NCBI GenBank assembly: GCA_017513525.1
Contig: JAFXFC010000003.1
Location: 1-44,742, forward strand
Length of the DNA: 44,742 nucleotides
Source: Clostridia bacterium
Lineage (GTDB): Bacteria > Bacillota > Clostridia > Oscillospirales > Acutalibacteraceae
Direction: 5' to 3'
Each line of letters begins with the position of its first letter. Position 1 is the first letter of the stretch. Made by a program: the position numbers and the translations under genes. Positions 6,779 to 16,206 of this stretch are shown here, piece after piece. Below the pieces are notes generated by a model. That model did no database searches and had not been told where the DNA came from. It was given only the letters and a program-made list of their open reading frames with translations.

Positions 6779-8047
6779 TTAACCGAATGAGTTTTCTCCT
6801 GCATCCGCAGTACTTTCTGTTGTGATGTATTCGGTTTCGGTTGTTTCTTGAGTTGTTTCTTCCGGAATTTCCGTCAAATCAATATCGCTGTCAACATCAA
6901 AGCTATATATACCGCTTACTGTGCGGACATAAAGCGTTCTTCCTGAAAATACAGCTTCAAGACATTTTTCTCCGATAACGATATTTCCGATCTGTTCATT
7001 TTCTTTATTAAGAATCTGAATATTATCACCAAGAATTACTGCAACATAATTCTTTGAGGTTACTATACCGAAAATCTCAGAAGTATAACCTGAAACAAAA
7101 TTCTCTTCATATCTTTTATTATAAACGATTACATCCGAATCCTTTGAATTTCCGTGTCGGGCAACCGCAACAGCCTTTAAGCCATCGGCTGCACTGAAGC
7201 TGTGACACAGTTCAGTCGGCGAATAATCGACAACTTTTTCATAAGAGCCATCTTTATTTATAACAAAAATTCCGTTATCAGTCAAGGCGGCAACAGTCTT
7301 ATTGTTTATAAACTCAAGCCTATAGACAGTACTGTCAACAAACTCTACAGTGTACTCAGCTGTTGACTTCTTAAAATTGAAAAGGCTGACTTTCGATTCA
7401 TATTCACCGCTCACGACACCAAGCATTGCAACAGCAATACTCTTTCCGTTGTCAGAAAGTGCCGTTGTTATGCAGTAATCAGAGGCACTTCCCCATTCAA
7501 ATTGCTTTTCGCCCTGATAAGAATATACATATAAATGAGACTGATAACCGCCGTCATCATTAAGCACATAAGCATAATTTGCTCTTGCACCGATAGAGGC
7601 AGTCGTTATGGGAGAACTTGTCGTATAAGTATTATATATAGAAGAATTCTTTTCAAGGCGGAATGCCGTTCCGCCTTTATCGTAAAGCAATACCGTAGAT
7701 TTATTTACCTTCATTACAGGCTGAGAATACATATGAGAATTCGTGGAAAGCTTTTTTCCTGTTGAATCAATATATTCAACTGCCGTATCCGTAAGCATGA
7801 CCGTACCCGTAGAATATGTATCTAATGTTCTGATGCTGTCAGGGAGTGAATCATATATAAGTGCTCCGTCAGCCTTGTTGCTTCCTATATCAGCAACCGA
7901 TATCCCGGATATATTTGAAGCAACCGCTGCTATTACCATTACTAAAATAAGAAACAACACACTAAGACCGATGACCTTTGTACTCAAAAGCTGTTTTTTA
8001 TCTCGTTCAGACCGTTTTATTACGACATCTTCTCTTTTAGAATTCAC
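6779..8047 (-). CDS. membrane-anchored beta-propeller-like protein (resembles DUF5711)
   Basis: About 422 aa. A basic N-terminus is followed by one hydrophobic helix (LSVLFLILVMVIAAVASNIS), then a long extracytoplasmic domain of short beta-rich repeats (VLLYDKGGTAFRLEKN, VYSYQGEKQFEW, VSLFNFKK, IFVINKDGSYEKV, IQILNKENEQIGNI) typical of a propeller. It ends in a Thr/Glu-rich tail. It resembles the uncharacterised DUF5711 family. The GTG at 8047 is chosen because AAGGA lies about 8 nt upstream; an in-frame GTG at 8056 is too close to that site. It is 13 nt after truA and 16 nt before cvpA. Function unknown. Confidence 0.72.
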   Translation of the reverse strand: MNSKREDVVIKRSERDKKQLLSTKVIGLSVLFLILVMVIAAVASNISGISVADIGSNKADGALIYDSLPDSIRTLDTYSTGTVMLTDTAVEYIDSTGKKLSTNSHMYSQPVMKVNKSTVLLYDKGGTAFRLEKNSSIYNTYTTSSPITTASIGARANYAYVLNDDGGYQSHLYVYSYQGEKQFEWGSASDYCITTALSDNGKSIAVAMLGVVSGEYESKVSLFNFKKSTAEYTVEFVDSTVYRLEFINNKTVAALTDNGIFVINKDGSYEKVVDYSPTELCHSFSAADGLKAVAVARHGNSKDSDVIVYNKRYEENFVSGYTSEIFGIVTSKNYVAVILGDNIQILNKENEQIGNIVIGEKCLEAVFSGRTLYVRTVSGIYSFDVDSDIDLTEIPEETTQETTETEYITTESTADAGENSFG

Positions 8048-8060
8048 ACATTTCACTTCC

Positions 8061-8792
8061 TTAATAATACACCTTGTTCAGATACAAGCCTTCGGGTGCT
8101 TCGGTTTTTCCTGCAAGGAGTCTGTTTTTGGATTCGATAATTTCGGGGATTGAACCGCTTTTAATTTTACCTTCCGAAATATTAATAAGTGTACCGACCA
8201 TAATTCTTACCATATTGTAAAGAAAGCCGTCAGCCTCTACTCGGAAAATTACAATATCCCCTTGCCGCTCAACACCTGCATTCAAGACGGTTCTGACCGT
8301 AGTTTTGGTAGTGGCTCCTGCTGCTCTGAATGCGGAAAAATCATGAGTTCCGATATAATCCTTGGCTTGTTTATCCAGATATTCAGCATCAAGCGGATAT
8401 TTATAAAAATATGCCTTATTGATATAAAAAGGATCTCTTATACTGTCGTTATAAATTTTATAAATATATTCTTTTGATTTACAGTCAAATCTCGCATTGA
8501 AATTCTCGGGAACTTCTATACTGTCAACAACAGCGATATCCTGCGGAAGGAAAAAATTCATTCCCGAAATAATATTCGAATGCGGAATTTGCTTTCCCGT
8601 ATGAAAATTACACTTAAAGCAATTAGCATGAACACCCGTATCTGTACGGCTGCAGCCCGTTACACTGACCTTTTCCTTAAAAAGTCCCTCGACAGCCTCT
8701 TCCACACGCTGTTGGACGGTAACAGCATTATCCTGTCTTTGCCAACCGTGATAAGCACTTCCGTCATATTTCAGGGTAATAAGATAATTCAT
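8061..8792 (-). CDS. truA: tRNA pseudouridine(38-40) synthase TruA
   Basis: 243 aa. It would isomerise uridines 38-40 in the tRNA anticodon stem. The catalytic Asp is D51 in GCSRTDTGVHA, and the N-terminal LITLKYDGSAYHGWQRQ is the usual TruA opening. Length matches the family. Its ATG shares one base with the ecfT stop (TAATG), so it is translationally coupled to the transporter genes. The ecfA1-ecfA2-ecfT-truA order is widely conserved in Firmicutes. Confidence 0.95.
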   Translation of the reverse strand: MNYLITLKYDGSAYHGWQRQDNAVTVQQRVEEAVEGLFKEKVSVTGCSRTDTGVHANCFKCNFHTGKQIPHSNIISGMNFFLPQDIAVVDSIEVPENFNARFDCKSKEYIYKIYNDSIRDPFYINKAYFYKYPLDAEYLDKQAKDYIGTHDFSAFRAAGATTKTTVRTVLNAGVERQGDIVIFRVEADGFLYNMVRIMVGTLINISEGKIKSGSIPEIIESKNRLLAGKTEAPEGLYLNKVYY

Positions 8793-9637
8793 TATATCAC
8801 CCTTTCAAAAATAAACCATGAGGATATATTGAAAAAGCTTGTAGCAATAACCAAAGCCACAAGAAGAAGCACTATTAAAAATGCAGTATAATCTCTTATA
8901 CCGAGCTTCATTTCTTTCATTCTGGTTCTTTTATTGTCCCCCGTATAGCATCTGCATTCCATTGCAAAAGCAAGCTCATACGCTCTTCTGAAGGAATTTA
9001 CAATAAGCGGAATAAAAACAGGCACAAGAGCCTTCGCACGCTGAGTGAGTGAACCTGTTTCAAGATCAGCCCCTCTTGCCTTTTGTGCACTCATTATTAT
9101 ATCAATTTCTTCAATAAGAGTGGGGATAAATCTCAATGCTATAGTCATCATCATCGCGAGGGAGCTTACATTGACTTTAATGAGCTTCAACGGAGATAAA
9201 AGCCGTTCTATGGCATCAGTGAGCATTGTAGGAGATGTAGTATATGTTAAAAGTGAACTGAAAAGTATCAGGGACACTATTCTTATTATTATAAATACGG
9301 CACTGAAAATTCCGCCTGTTGTTACAGCGAAATCAAACTGCTGAAACGGCTTCCACAAAAGAGTGCCTTCATCATTATAAATGATTTGCAGAATTCCCGT
9401 AAAAACAACAAGGACAACTATCATTTTAAGACCTTTAAGAATAACCTTAAAGGATATTTTTGAAACAGCAATGGAAATCAGAGCCGAAGCAAAAAGAAGT
9501 CCCAAAGAAAAGAAATTCTTACAAAGAAACAATGCCACGATAAAAACAAAAGTCAATATGATTTTTGCTCTGGGGTCAAGCTTATGTATAAAAGACTTGC
9601 CGGGGAAAAACTGACCGATAGTAATATCTTTAATCAT
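8792..9637 (-). CDS. ecfT: ECF transporter transmembrane subunit EcfT
   Basis: 281 aa. It is the membrane scaffold that couples the ATPase pair to interchangeable vitamin- or metal-binding S subunits. It has about six hydrophobic helices and the two coupling motifs of the family: AQKARGAD with A-R-G at 187-189, and AMECRCY at about 225-231. The second motif is usually A-R-G/R-like, so it is divergent here. It overlaps ecfA2 by 4 nt (ATGA). No S subunit lies in the window, consistent with a group II (shared) module serving several S subunits. Confidence 0.92.
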   Translation of the reverse strand: MIKDITIGQFFPGKSFIHKLDPRAKIILTFVFIVALFLCKNFFSLGLLFASALISIAVSKISFKVILKGLKMIVVLVVFTGILQIIYNDEGTLLWKPFQQFDFAVTTGGIFSAVFIIIRIVSLILFSSLLTYTTSPTMLTDAIERLLSPLKLIKVNVSSLAMMMTIALRFIPTLIEEIDIIMSAQKARGADLETGSLTQRAKALVPVFIPLIVNSFRRAYELAFAMECRCYTGDNKRTRMKEMKLGIRDYTAFLIVLLLVALVIATSFFNISSWFIFERVI

Positions 9638-10497
9638 TTTGAAGTCCTCCCCTTAAAGTATACTGAAAGCTCCTCAGCGGCAGCTTCGACCGTAAATATA
9701 TCAGGAGAAAGCTCAGGAATTTCTGCTCTGAGTCTACTGATAAGAGAGGTGGCAGTCGGCACAGAAAGTCCCATTTCTATAAGTGTATCCGCTTTGCTGA
9801 AAACTTCCTGAACACTGCCGCACATAGCGAGTGTTCCTTTATTCATTACGAGTATCTTATCGGCAGTTTTTGCAATATCGTCCATTGAATGTGACACTAT
9901 CATAACCGTAGCGCCTGTATCTTTGCGGTAATTCTCTATCATCCTGAGAAGCTCGAATCTTCCTATCGGATCAAGTCCTGCCGTAGGCTCATCAAGAACA
10001 AGTACTTCAGGGAACATAGCCATAACACCTGCTATAGCACATCTTCTCTTCTGACCGCCTGACAGATCAAAGGGAGATTTATTGAGAAGCTCTTTACTGA
10101 AGCCGACAAATTCAGCAGCCTTCAGCACTCTTTCTTTTACTTCTTCCGTTGAAAGTCCCATATTTTTCGGACCGAATGCAATATCCTTAGCACAGGTTTC
10201 TTCAAAAAGCTGATATTCGGGATACTGAAAACAAAGACCTACCTTGCTTCTGGCTTCTTTTATAGAAGCCTTATTGGCATTTATATCCTTACCGTGAAGC
10301 AATACCTGTCCGCTTTCGGGCTTCAAAAGGGAATTTAACATCTTGATAAGGGTGCTTTTTCCCGAACCCGTATGTCCTATGATACCTACGAGTTCTCCTT
10401 TTTCAACACTGAAGCTGACATTATTAAGGGCTGTTATCTCAAACGGAGTTCCGTGGGAATAGCCGTATGAAACATTTTTTACTTCCAGAATAACCAT
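9634..10497 (-). CDS. ecfA2: energy-coupling factor transporter ATPase EcfA2
   Basis: 287 aa ABC ATPase. Walker A GHTGSGKS (41-48), Q-loop in FQYPEYQLFE, signature LSGGQ (145-149), Walker B VLVLDE (165-170) and the switch His in SHSMDD. The YPEYQLFE stretch after the Q-loop is typical of EcfA2. It pairs with EcfA1, 10 nt upstream, to form the heterodimeric motor. The C-terminal extension of about 50 residues is normal for EcfA proteins. Confidence 0.93.
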   Translation of the reverse strand: MVILEVKNVSYGYSHGTPFEITALNNVSFSVEKGELVGIIGHTGSGKSTLIKMLNSLLKPESGQVLLHGKDINANKASIKEARSKVGLCFQYPEYQLFEETCAKDIAFGPKNMGLSTEEVKERVLKAAEFVGFSKELLNKSPFDLSGGQKRRCAIAGVMAMFPEVLVLDEPTAGLDPIGRFELLRMIENYRKDTGATVMIVSHSMDDIAKTADKILVMNKGTLAMCGSVQEVFSKADTLIEMGLSVPTATSLISRLRAEIPELSPDIFTVEAAAEELSVYFKGRTSK

Positions 10498-10507
10498 TAA
10501 TAACCTC

Positions 10508-11359
10508 TCAAGGATTCAAAATTTTGAGATATTCTCTGACCAGATCGTCTTCGCTGAGAATATTTCCGTCTAAGGGCACGCCTTTTTCACGAAGCATCCC
10601 TGCCAATTTTACGATATCGGGCACATCAAGACCGCATTTTTCCAGCATTTCTTTTTGCGCGAATATCTCTGACGGTGTTCCGCTCGCGAGAAGTCTGCCG
10701 CCGTCAATAACGATAACTTTATCGGCAAATATTGCTTCTTCCATAAAATGAGTTATAAAAACAATAGCCATATCAGCGTTTTTATTAAGCTCCAATGCCG
10801 TTTTCATGACCTCTTTCCTGCCCTTTGGGTCAAGCATTGCCGTAGGCTCGTCAAAAACAATGCAATCGGGAAGCATTGCTATCATTCCTGCTATTGCAAC
10901 TCTCTGCTTTTGTCCGCCTGAAAGACGGTGAGTCTCGTGAAGCCTGTATTCATACATTCCGACAGCTTTTAAGGCATTATCTACTCTTTCACGGATCTTC
11001 TTCGGTTCAATTCCGAGATTTTCGGGGCCGAATGCCACATCTTCTTCTACGATAGAAGCAACTATCTGATTGTCCGGGTTCTGAAAAACAACGCCTACTT
11101 TTTCTCTTATCTTAAATTCGTACTTTTCATCTGAGGTATCCATTCCTTCAACATATACCTTACCTGAGCTCGGTACGAAAATTGAATTGGAAAGCTTCGC
11201 AAGAGTAGATTTTCCTGAACCGTTATGTCCTAAAACAACAACGAATTCGCCTTTATCCACCGTAAAGCTTACATCCTTTACGGCAAAGGCTTCAGAAGCG
11301 TCCTCTTCATCATACGAATATGAAACATTTTCGAATACCAATAAATGCTTATCGTCCAT
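10508..11359 (-). CDS. ecfA1: energy-coupling factor transporter ATPase EcfA1
   Basis: 283 aa ABC ATPase. Walker A GHNGSGKS (44-51), Q-loop [10 protein letters not shown] (the EcfA1 form), signature LSGGQ, Walker B IVFDEPTA and the switch His in ITHFMEEA. It is the first of the three transporter genes and lies 6 nt after the methyltransferase gene. In many Firmicutes this position follows rplQ; here the ribosomal genes are absent. Confidence 0.93.
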   Translation of the reverse strand: MDDKHLLVFENVSYSYDEEDASEAFAVKDVSFTVDKGEFVVVLGHNGSGKSTLAKLSNSIFVPSSGKVYVEGMDTSDEKYEFKIREKVGVVFQNPDNQIVASIVEEDVAFGPENLGIEPKKIRERVDNALKAVGMYEYRLHETHRLSGGQKQRVAIAGMIAMLPDCIVFDEPTAMLDPKGRKEVMKTALELNKNADMAIVFITHFMEEAIFADKVIVIDGGRLLASGTPSEIFAQKEMLEKCGLDVPDIVKLAGMLREKGVPLDGNILSEDDLVREYLKILNP

Positions 11360-11365
11360 AATTTT

Positions 11366-12232
11366 TTAATCTCTTTCCCACATTGCAGTAGCACCGCAAG
11401 GAAGAACCAAAGAGCTTTCGGAGACCGGCAGTCCTATTTCATCTGCACTGACTCTTCCCTTAAGCGTTTTCGGCACTACAGAACCTAATATATAGCTCAT
11501 AACCGACGGAGACAATCCCGTGGTATAAGAATTTATCATATATAAAAGCGCATCATCACTGAGAAGCTCGGCACATAATGAACAAAGTGAAAATACCTCG
11601 TTTTCAAGCTTCCATACTTCCCCTCCGGGGCCTCTGCCGTAAGAGGGAGGATCCATGATAATTATATCGTATTTATTTCCGCGTCTTATTTCACGCTCTG
11701 CGAATTTTTTACAGTCATCAACAAGCCAACGGACACTTCTGTCGGAAACACCTGATATCACAGAGTTTTCCTTTGCCCACTGAACCATCCCCTTAGAGGC
11801 ATCAACATGAGCGACTGAGGCCCCTGCTGCAAGGGCACTTACCGTAGCCCCGCCTGTATAGGCAAATAAATTCAGAACCTTTACGGGGCGACCTGCTTTT
11901 CTTATAATATCTGCAGTATATTCCCAGTTTACCGCCTGTTCGGGGAAAATTCCCGTATGCTTAAAGCCCATAGTTTTGATATTGAATTTAAGCTCACCGA
12001 AATTTATTGCCCACGATTCGGGAAGATTTTTATAAACCTCCCATCTTCCGCCGCCTGTATTTGAGCGCAGATATCTTGCATCGGCGTTATACCATAACTT
12101 ATTTGTTTTGGGAGTTGACCATATTACCTGCGGATCGGGACGAATAAGAATATATTTCCCCCATCTTTCAAGTCTTTCTCCGTCGGAGCAATCTATAAGC
12201 TCGTAATCCTTCCAATTTTCAGCCGTTCTCAT
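11366..12232 (-). CDS. class I SAM-dependent methyltransferase (RlmI/RlmK-like)
   Basis: 288 aa. The Rossmann SAM-binding motif reads VLNLFAYTGGATVSALAAGA, followed by the acidic VDASKGMVQWA, and the catalytic motif IV is DPPSYGRG, as in rRNA large-subunit cytosine and guanine methyltransferases. The family's N-terminal PUA domain is missing: the protein begins in the linker region, so it is shorter than RlmI (about 396 aa). The exact target base is not deducible; 23S rRNA is the best guess. Its ATG shares one base with the glmM stop (TAATG). Confidence 0.82.
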   Translation of the reverse strand: MRTAENWKDYELIDCSDGERLERWGKYILIRPDPQVIWSTPKTNKLWYNADARYLRSNTGGGRWEVYKNLPESWAINFGELKFNIKTMGFKHTGIFPEQAVNWEYTADIIRKAGRPVKVLNLFAYTGGATVSALAAGASVAHVDASKGMVQWAKENSVISGVSDRSVRWLVDDCKKFAEREIRRGNKYDIIIMDPPSYGRGPGGEVWKLENEVFSLCSLCAELLSDDALLYMINSYTTGLSPSVMSYILGSVVPKTLKGRVSADEIGLPVSESSLVLPCGATAMWERD

Positions 12233-13584
12233 TAAATCAGCCTTTCCTTTACTACCTGTGCTATAAGTTCAGACAGCCTTTCTATCTGCCCGGCATCCTT
12301 GCCCTCAAGCATTACTCTTACAAGAGGCTCTGTGCCCGAAGCACGGACAAGAACTCTTCCGTCTGAACCAAGCTCTTTTTCTGCTTCTTCTATCGCTATT
12401 TTAATATCCTTATCCTCAAAGAGTCTGAGTTTTCCGAGTGATGACACTCTGACATTCTTAAGCACCTGAGGATATATTTCTATTTCATCGGCAAGCTCTT
12501 TGAGTGACTTGCCTGTTGTTCTTACACAATTGAGTATCTGCACAGCCGTCAGCTGTCCGTCACCTGTTGTTGCATGGTCGAGGAATATTACATGACCCGA
12601 TTGCTCACCGCCGATGTGATATCCCTTTTCGAGCATTTTTTCAAGGACATATCTGTCGCCGACTTTTGTTTTTTCGCAGTTTATACCGTTTTTTTCAAAG
12701 AATCTGAAAAGTCCCATATTGCTCATAACCGTAACAACAGCGGTATTTGCATTGAGTCTTCCCTGCTCTTTCATTGCTTTGGAACAAATAGCAATTATCT
12801 TATCTCCGTCTACCAACGCACCGTCAGAATCAACACACAAAAGTCTGTCTGCATCACCGTCAAAAGAAAAACCGAGATCAAAGCCGTTTTCTGCTACATA
12901 TTTCTGAAGCACTTCAATATGAGTAGAGCCGCAGTTCGCATTAATATTTTCTCCGTCGGGCTTACAGTTGATAACTGTACACTCAGCCCCCAGCCTTCTG
13001 AAAAGCTCATTTGCGGTTTCTGAAGCCGAACCGTTAGCACAGTCGATTGCTATTCTCATTCCGTAAAAATGAGCTACTGCCGTGTTTTCAATATGATGTA
13101 TATAATCTTTCACGGCATTTCTTCCCGAAGTGATGCTTCCGACTTCACCGCCGACCTTAAGAGGAGGCGGGATCACTTCGTCAAGAATTATAGCTTCTAT
13201 TCTCTCTTCCATTTCATCGGGAAGCTTATATCCGTTAGAGCGGAATATTTTTATTCCGTTATATTCACATGTGTTGTGCGAAGCCGATATCATCACGCCT
13301 GCATCATAAGAATATTCTTTTACAAGAAAGGCTACCGCAGGTGTGGGAACAACACCTAAAATCAAAACATCACAGCCGACCGAACAAAATCCTGCCGAAA
13401 TTGCACTTAAAAGCATATCTGCAGACTTTCTCGTATCTGTGCCAATCAACACCTTAAGTTTTTTGTTATCGGAATTTTCAGAAAGAACCATAGCTGTAGC
13501 TCTTCCTATTTTCATTGCAAGCTCACAGCTTATCTCTGTGTTTGCTATTCCTCTTGCACCGTCTGTTCCGAATAATCTTCCCAC
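12232..13584 (-). CDS. glmM: phosphoglucosamine mutase
   Basis: 450 aa. It converts glucosamine-6-phosphate to glucosamine-1-phosphate for UDP-GlcNAc and peptidoglycan synthesis. The opening GRLFGTDGARG, the phosphoserine loop ISASHN (active Ser about 102), the metal loop DGDADR and the C-terminal phosphate-binding RASGTEPLVRVM are all intact. The start is GTG at 13584 with AAAGGAG about 10 nt upstream; the frame extends into ruvB but without a site. The frequent cdaA-ybbR-glmM neighbourhood is not present: here it follows ruvB by 19 nt. Confidence 0.94.
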   Translation of the reverse strand: MGRLFGTDGARGIANTEISCELAMKIGRATAMVLSENSDNKKLKVLIGTDTRKSADMLLSAISAGFCSVGCDVLILGVVPTPAVAFLVKEYSYDAGVMISASHNTCEYNGIKIFRSNGYKLPDEMEERIEAIILDEVIPPPLKVGGEVGSITSGRNAVKDYIHHIENTAVAHFYGMRIAIDCANGSASETANELFRRLGAECTVINCKPDGENINANCGSTHIEVLQKYVAENGFDLGFSFDGDADRLLCVDSDGALVDGDKIIAICSKAMKEQGRLNANTAVVTVMSNMGLFRFFEKNGINCEKTKVGDRYVLEKMLEKGYHIGGEQSGHVIFLDHATTGDGQLTAVQILNCVRTTGKSLKELADEIEIYPQVLKNVRVSSLGKLRLFEDKDIKIAIEEAEKELGSDGRVLVRASGTEPLVRVMLEGKDAGQIERLSELIAQVVKERLI

Positions 13585-13603
13585 TAAACAAAGACTCCTT
13601 TTA

Positions 13604-14632
13604 TCAGGTATTTCCGGGGACAGGTAACCCCAGATGGATATAGGCGGCATTTGTTACAACTCTGCCTCTGGGCGTTCTTGCCAAAAAGCCTGCCTGCATG
13701 AGATACGGCTCATACACATCTTCAATTGTAACGGCTTCTTCTCCTATAGCTGCTGAAAGAGTTTCAAGACCTACAGGACCGCCGTTATAATTATTGATCA
13801 TTGTTGTAAGAATAAGTCGGTCAATATTATCAAGACCCAGCTCATCTATCTCCATTTTTTCAAGTGCTACTCTCGCATCGTTAAGAGTGATATTTCCCGA
13901 ACCGAGAACTTCTGCAAAATCTCTTACACGCTTAAGATATCTGTTTGCAATTCTCGGCGTTCCTCTTGAGCGCGAGGCTATTTCAATAGCTGCCTCTTCG
14001 TCAATTTCAATACCGAGTATTCTTGAGCTTCTTGTAACGATTTCGGCTAACTGTTCGGGAGAATATAATTCAAGTCGAAGCACAACACCGAAACGGTCAC
14101 GAAGAGGTGCACTGAGGCTTCCCGCACGGGTCGTTGCAGCAACAAGAGTAAATCTCTGCAGATCCAATCTTATTGATCTTGCCGAGGGCCCTTTTCCGAT
14201 AATAATATCAATAGCATTATCCTCCATTGCGGGATAAAGAACTTCTTCAACACTTCTTGAGAGCCTGTGTATCTCATCTATAAATAATATGTCGCCTTCG
14301 TTAAGATTAGTAAGGAGCGCCGCAAGATCTCCGGGTTTTTCTATTGCAGGTCCCGATGTTATTCTTATCTGCGAACCCATTGTATTTGCTATTATTCCCG
14401 CGAGTGTTGTTTTGCCAAGACCCGGAGGGCCGTATAAAAGCACGTGGTCAAGTGCCTCGTTTCTTTTAAGTGCCGCTTCCATATATATGCTTAAATTGTC
14501 TTTAACCTTATCCTGACCTATATATTCATCGAGTGTTTTCGGTCTGAGATTTATTTCATAATCACTTTCTTCCGAACCGAATTCGGGAGAAGCAAGTCTT
14601 AAGGTATCATCATCAAAAGAACTGATAGCCAT
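13604..14632 (-). CDS. ruvB: Holliday junction branch migration ATPase RuvB
   Basis: 342 aa AAA+ motor. It drives branch migration of four-way junctions together with RuvA. The RuvB opening [12 protein letters not shown], Walker A GPPGLGKT (68-75), Walker [10 protein letters not shown], sensor and arginine-finger regions (AATTRAG, PLRDRFG) and the C-terminal winged-helix DNA-binding part ([16 protein letters not shown]) are complete. It lies 6 nt after ruvA. Confidence 0.96.
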   Translation of the reverse strand: MAISSFDDDTLRLASPEFGSEESDYEINLRPKTLDEYIGQDKVKDNLSIYMEAALKRNEALDHVLLYGPPGLGKTTLAGIIANTMGSQIRITSGPAIEKPGDLAALLTNLNEGDILFIDEIHRLSRSVEEVLYPAMEDNAIDIIIGKGPSARSIRLDLQRFTLVAATTRAGSLSAPLRDRFGVVLRLELYSPEQLAEIVTRSSRILGIEIDEEAAIEIASRSRGTPRIANRYLKRVRDFAEVLGSGNITLNDARVALEKMEIDELGLDNIDRLILTTMINNYNGGPVGLETLSAAIGEEAVTIEDVYEPYLMQAGFLARTPRGRVVTNAAYIHLGLPVPGNT

Positions 14633-14638
14633 ACAAAT

Positions 14639-15244
14639 TTATCTCCTTGAAAGATTTCTGAGTGCTTGTTTTATGAGTTCTTCCACGCTTAAAGAAGCAT
14701 CAAGAGATGCTACTGCATGGGCGGCTTCCGAATGTGAATATCCGAGAGCCATAAGAGCATTTACAGCTTCATCACTGTTCCCGCCCGAAAGAACTGCTGT
14801 CGCTACAGAAATTTTTCCTGTGCTGATTTTTGACGGAACGAGCTTTGAAACCTTTTCTTTCAGCTCAATAACTATTCGCTGTGCTATTTTTGGGCCTACC
14901 CCCTGAGCCTTTGTTATACTCTTTACATCGCCTGCCGTTATACTGAGAGCTAACACTTCGGGAGTAAGTACTGATAGAATTGCAACAGCAGCTTTAGGAC
15001 CTACACCCGAAACGGATATCAGCATCTTAAAATATTGAAGCTCCTCATTGTCGTAAAAGCCGAACAGCTCAACTCCGTCTTCACGAACTGCAAGATAAGT
15101 ATATACGGTCGCAATATCTCCGATATTACCCAATTTTCTGAGAGTATTTACCGATGTTGTTACACTGAAAGCTATTCCGTTACATTCAACAGCAACACTT
15201 GTGATATCACTGTATACTATTTTACCGGTAAGGCTGTAAAACAT
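14639..15244 (-). CDS. ruvA: Holliday junction branch migration protein RuvA
   Basis: 201 aa. It binds the junction as a tetramer and recruits RuvB. The N-terminal OB fold starts MFYSLTGKIVY. Two helix-hairpin-helix motifs follow (ISVSGVGPKAAVAIL and ITKAQGVGPKIAQRIV), then a linker and the C-terminal RuvB-contact domain (EAVNALMALGYSHSEA). Length is normal. It is 12 nt downstream of ruvC. Confidence 0.96.
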   Translation of the reverse strand: MFYSLTGKIVYSDITSVAVECNGIAFSVTTSVNTLRKLGNIGDIATVYTYLAVREDGVELFGFYDNEELQYFKMLISVSGVGPKAAVAILSVLTPEVLALSITAGDVKSITKAQGVGPKIAQRIVIELKEKVSKLVPSKISTGKISVATAVLSGGNSDEAVNALMALGYSHSEAAHAVASLDASLSVEELIKQALRNLSRR

Positions 15245-15256
15245 ATTTTTCTCCTT

Positions 15257-15745
15257 TTATCTGCGAAGATATACCGAACCGCTGCAATGTGCATGACATA
15301 TTGCCATAGCGAGTGCATCAGCAGTATCGTCGGGTTTTGGAACAGCACTTAAATTCAAAAGCTGTCTTGTCATTTCCTGCACCTGTTTTTTTTCGGCTCT
15401 GCCGTAGCCTACCACACTTTGCTTGACCTGCAAGGGTGTGTATTCAAAGCAATCGGCACCGTTCATTTTTGCCGCAAGAAGTATTACACCTCTTGCTTGT
15501 GCAACATCCACTGCAGTCTTTTTATTTGTATTAAAAAACAGTTTTTCTATTGCCATAGCATCGGGCTTGTACTTCTGAAAAAGATAAGAAAGATCCTCAT
15601 AAATAGCTTTTAATCTCTCGGTAAAATCCATACCTGCAGGTGTTGTTATCGCACCGAAATCAAGCACTGTAAATCTGTTGTTTTCATACCGTATTATACC
15701 GAAGCCTACTATGGCATATCCGGGGTCAATTCCGAGAATGATCAT
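15257..15745 (-). CDS. ruvC: crossover junction endodeoxyribonuclease RuvC
   Basis: 162 aa resolvase of Holliday junctions. The four acidic metal ligands are in place: D7 (ILGIDPG), E67 (AIEKLFF), and D140 and D143 ([11 protein letters not shown]). It is the first gene of the 13-gene run ruvC to clpE, preceded by its own promoter and isolated from upstream transcription by two terminators. The ribosome binding site (GGTGAATGG) is weak. Confidence 0.95.
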   Translation of the reverse strand: MIILGIDPGYAIVGFGIIRYENNRFTVLDFGAITTPAGMDFTERLKAIYEDLSYLFQKYKPDAMAIEKLFFNTNKKTAVDVAQARGVILLAAKMNGADCFEYTPLQVKQSVVGYGRAEKKQVQEMTRQLLNLSAVPKPDDTADALAMAICHAHCSGSVYLRR

Positions 15746-15776
15746 CCATTCACCGCTTTACACAATAATTCATTTA

Positions 15777-15805
15777 AGTATATCATATAATAAAAAAAAG
15801 AGCAA
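15777..15805 (-). promoter_or_regulatory. promoter of the ruvC-to-clpE operon
   Basis: TTGCTC (15800-15805), a 17-nt spacer and TATACT (15777-15782). The -35 box doubles as one arm of the upstream terminator stem. The start near 15770 gives a leader of about 25 nt. The -35 match is moderate, so this is a tentative call. Confidence 0.5.
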
Positions 15806-15819
15806 CTGTTTCTTGCTCT
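15791..15819 (-). terminator. second terminator after the microprotein gene
   Basis: On the minus strand, AGAGCAA pairs with TTGCTCT around a 7-nt loop and is followed by eight T (the A-run 15792-15799). It backs up the larger terminator at 15861-15933 and shields ruvC from read-through. Confidence 0.65.
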
Positions 15820-15860
15820 CATAACTATTATTTTTCAATATTTTTCCTAAGATTGCTCAT

Positions 15861-15933
15861 AAAAAAAGGCACATCGGGGATATGCAATAAACATACCCCC
15901 GATATATTAAAAATTTAATTTAATTTGTGCCTT
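15861..15933 (-). terminator. bipartite terminator after the microprotein gene
   Basis: Outer arms AAGGCACA and TGTGCCTT (15926-15933 and 15866-15873 on the plus strand) enclose an A/T-rich stretch and an inner GC-rich hairpin (TCGGGG with CCCCGA). Seven T follow on the minus strand (15861-15867). The microprotein stop codon overlaps the start of the outer stem. Confidence 0.6.
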
Positions 15934-16102
15934 AAAGTATTTCTTCTGCGTCCGGTTGAGTTGTTTCAGTTTCAGGCAAAGTAATTCCGAGATACGAAAG
16001 CATTATATTAAAAAGCTTCGTAAGAATATTGACAAAATAAGAAAGCTGCGGAATTATAGGACGAAACATGTCCATGATGCCGTCTAATGAGATATCACCC
16101 AT
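15932..16102 (-). CDS. 56-aa microprotein with amphipathic/hydrophobic core, unknown function
   Basis: Starts at the ATG at 16102, with GAAAGG about 7 nt upstream; a TTG six codons earlier lacks a good site. The middle (FRPIIPQLSYFVNILTKLF) is hydrophobic with regular Leu/Ile spacing, so it may form a membrane-bound or amphipathic helix pair. The tail is acidic and Thr-rich (PETETTQPDAEEIL). No signal peptide is evident. It has a strong private promoter at 16169-16197 and two terminators, which argues that it is a real and highly expressed gene. No family is recognised. Confidence 0.6.
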   Translation of the reverse strand: MGDISLDGIMDMFRPIIPQLSYFVNILTKLFNIMLSYLGITLPETETTQPDAEEIL

Positions 16103-16168
16103 GGTATGACCTTTCAGCAAATAGCTGCCTTTCTCCGTTTAAGGATATTTTTTGGATATTGCCTATTT

Positions 16169-16197
16169 AATAATAGCATATATCCTGACAAAATGCA
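16169..16197 (-). promoter_or_regulatory. strong promoter of the microprotein gene
   Basis: TTGCAT (16192-16197), a 17-nt spacer and TATTAT (16169-16174) with a TG one base before it, an extended -10. The start near 16162 leaves a leader of about 60 nt containing a small CAGC/GCTG hairpin before the ribosome binding site. Confidence 0.7.
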
Positions 16198-16206
16198 AGT
16201 ACAATA

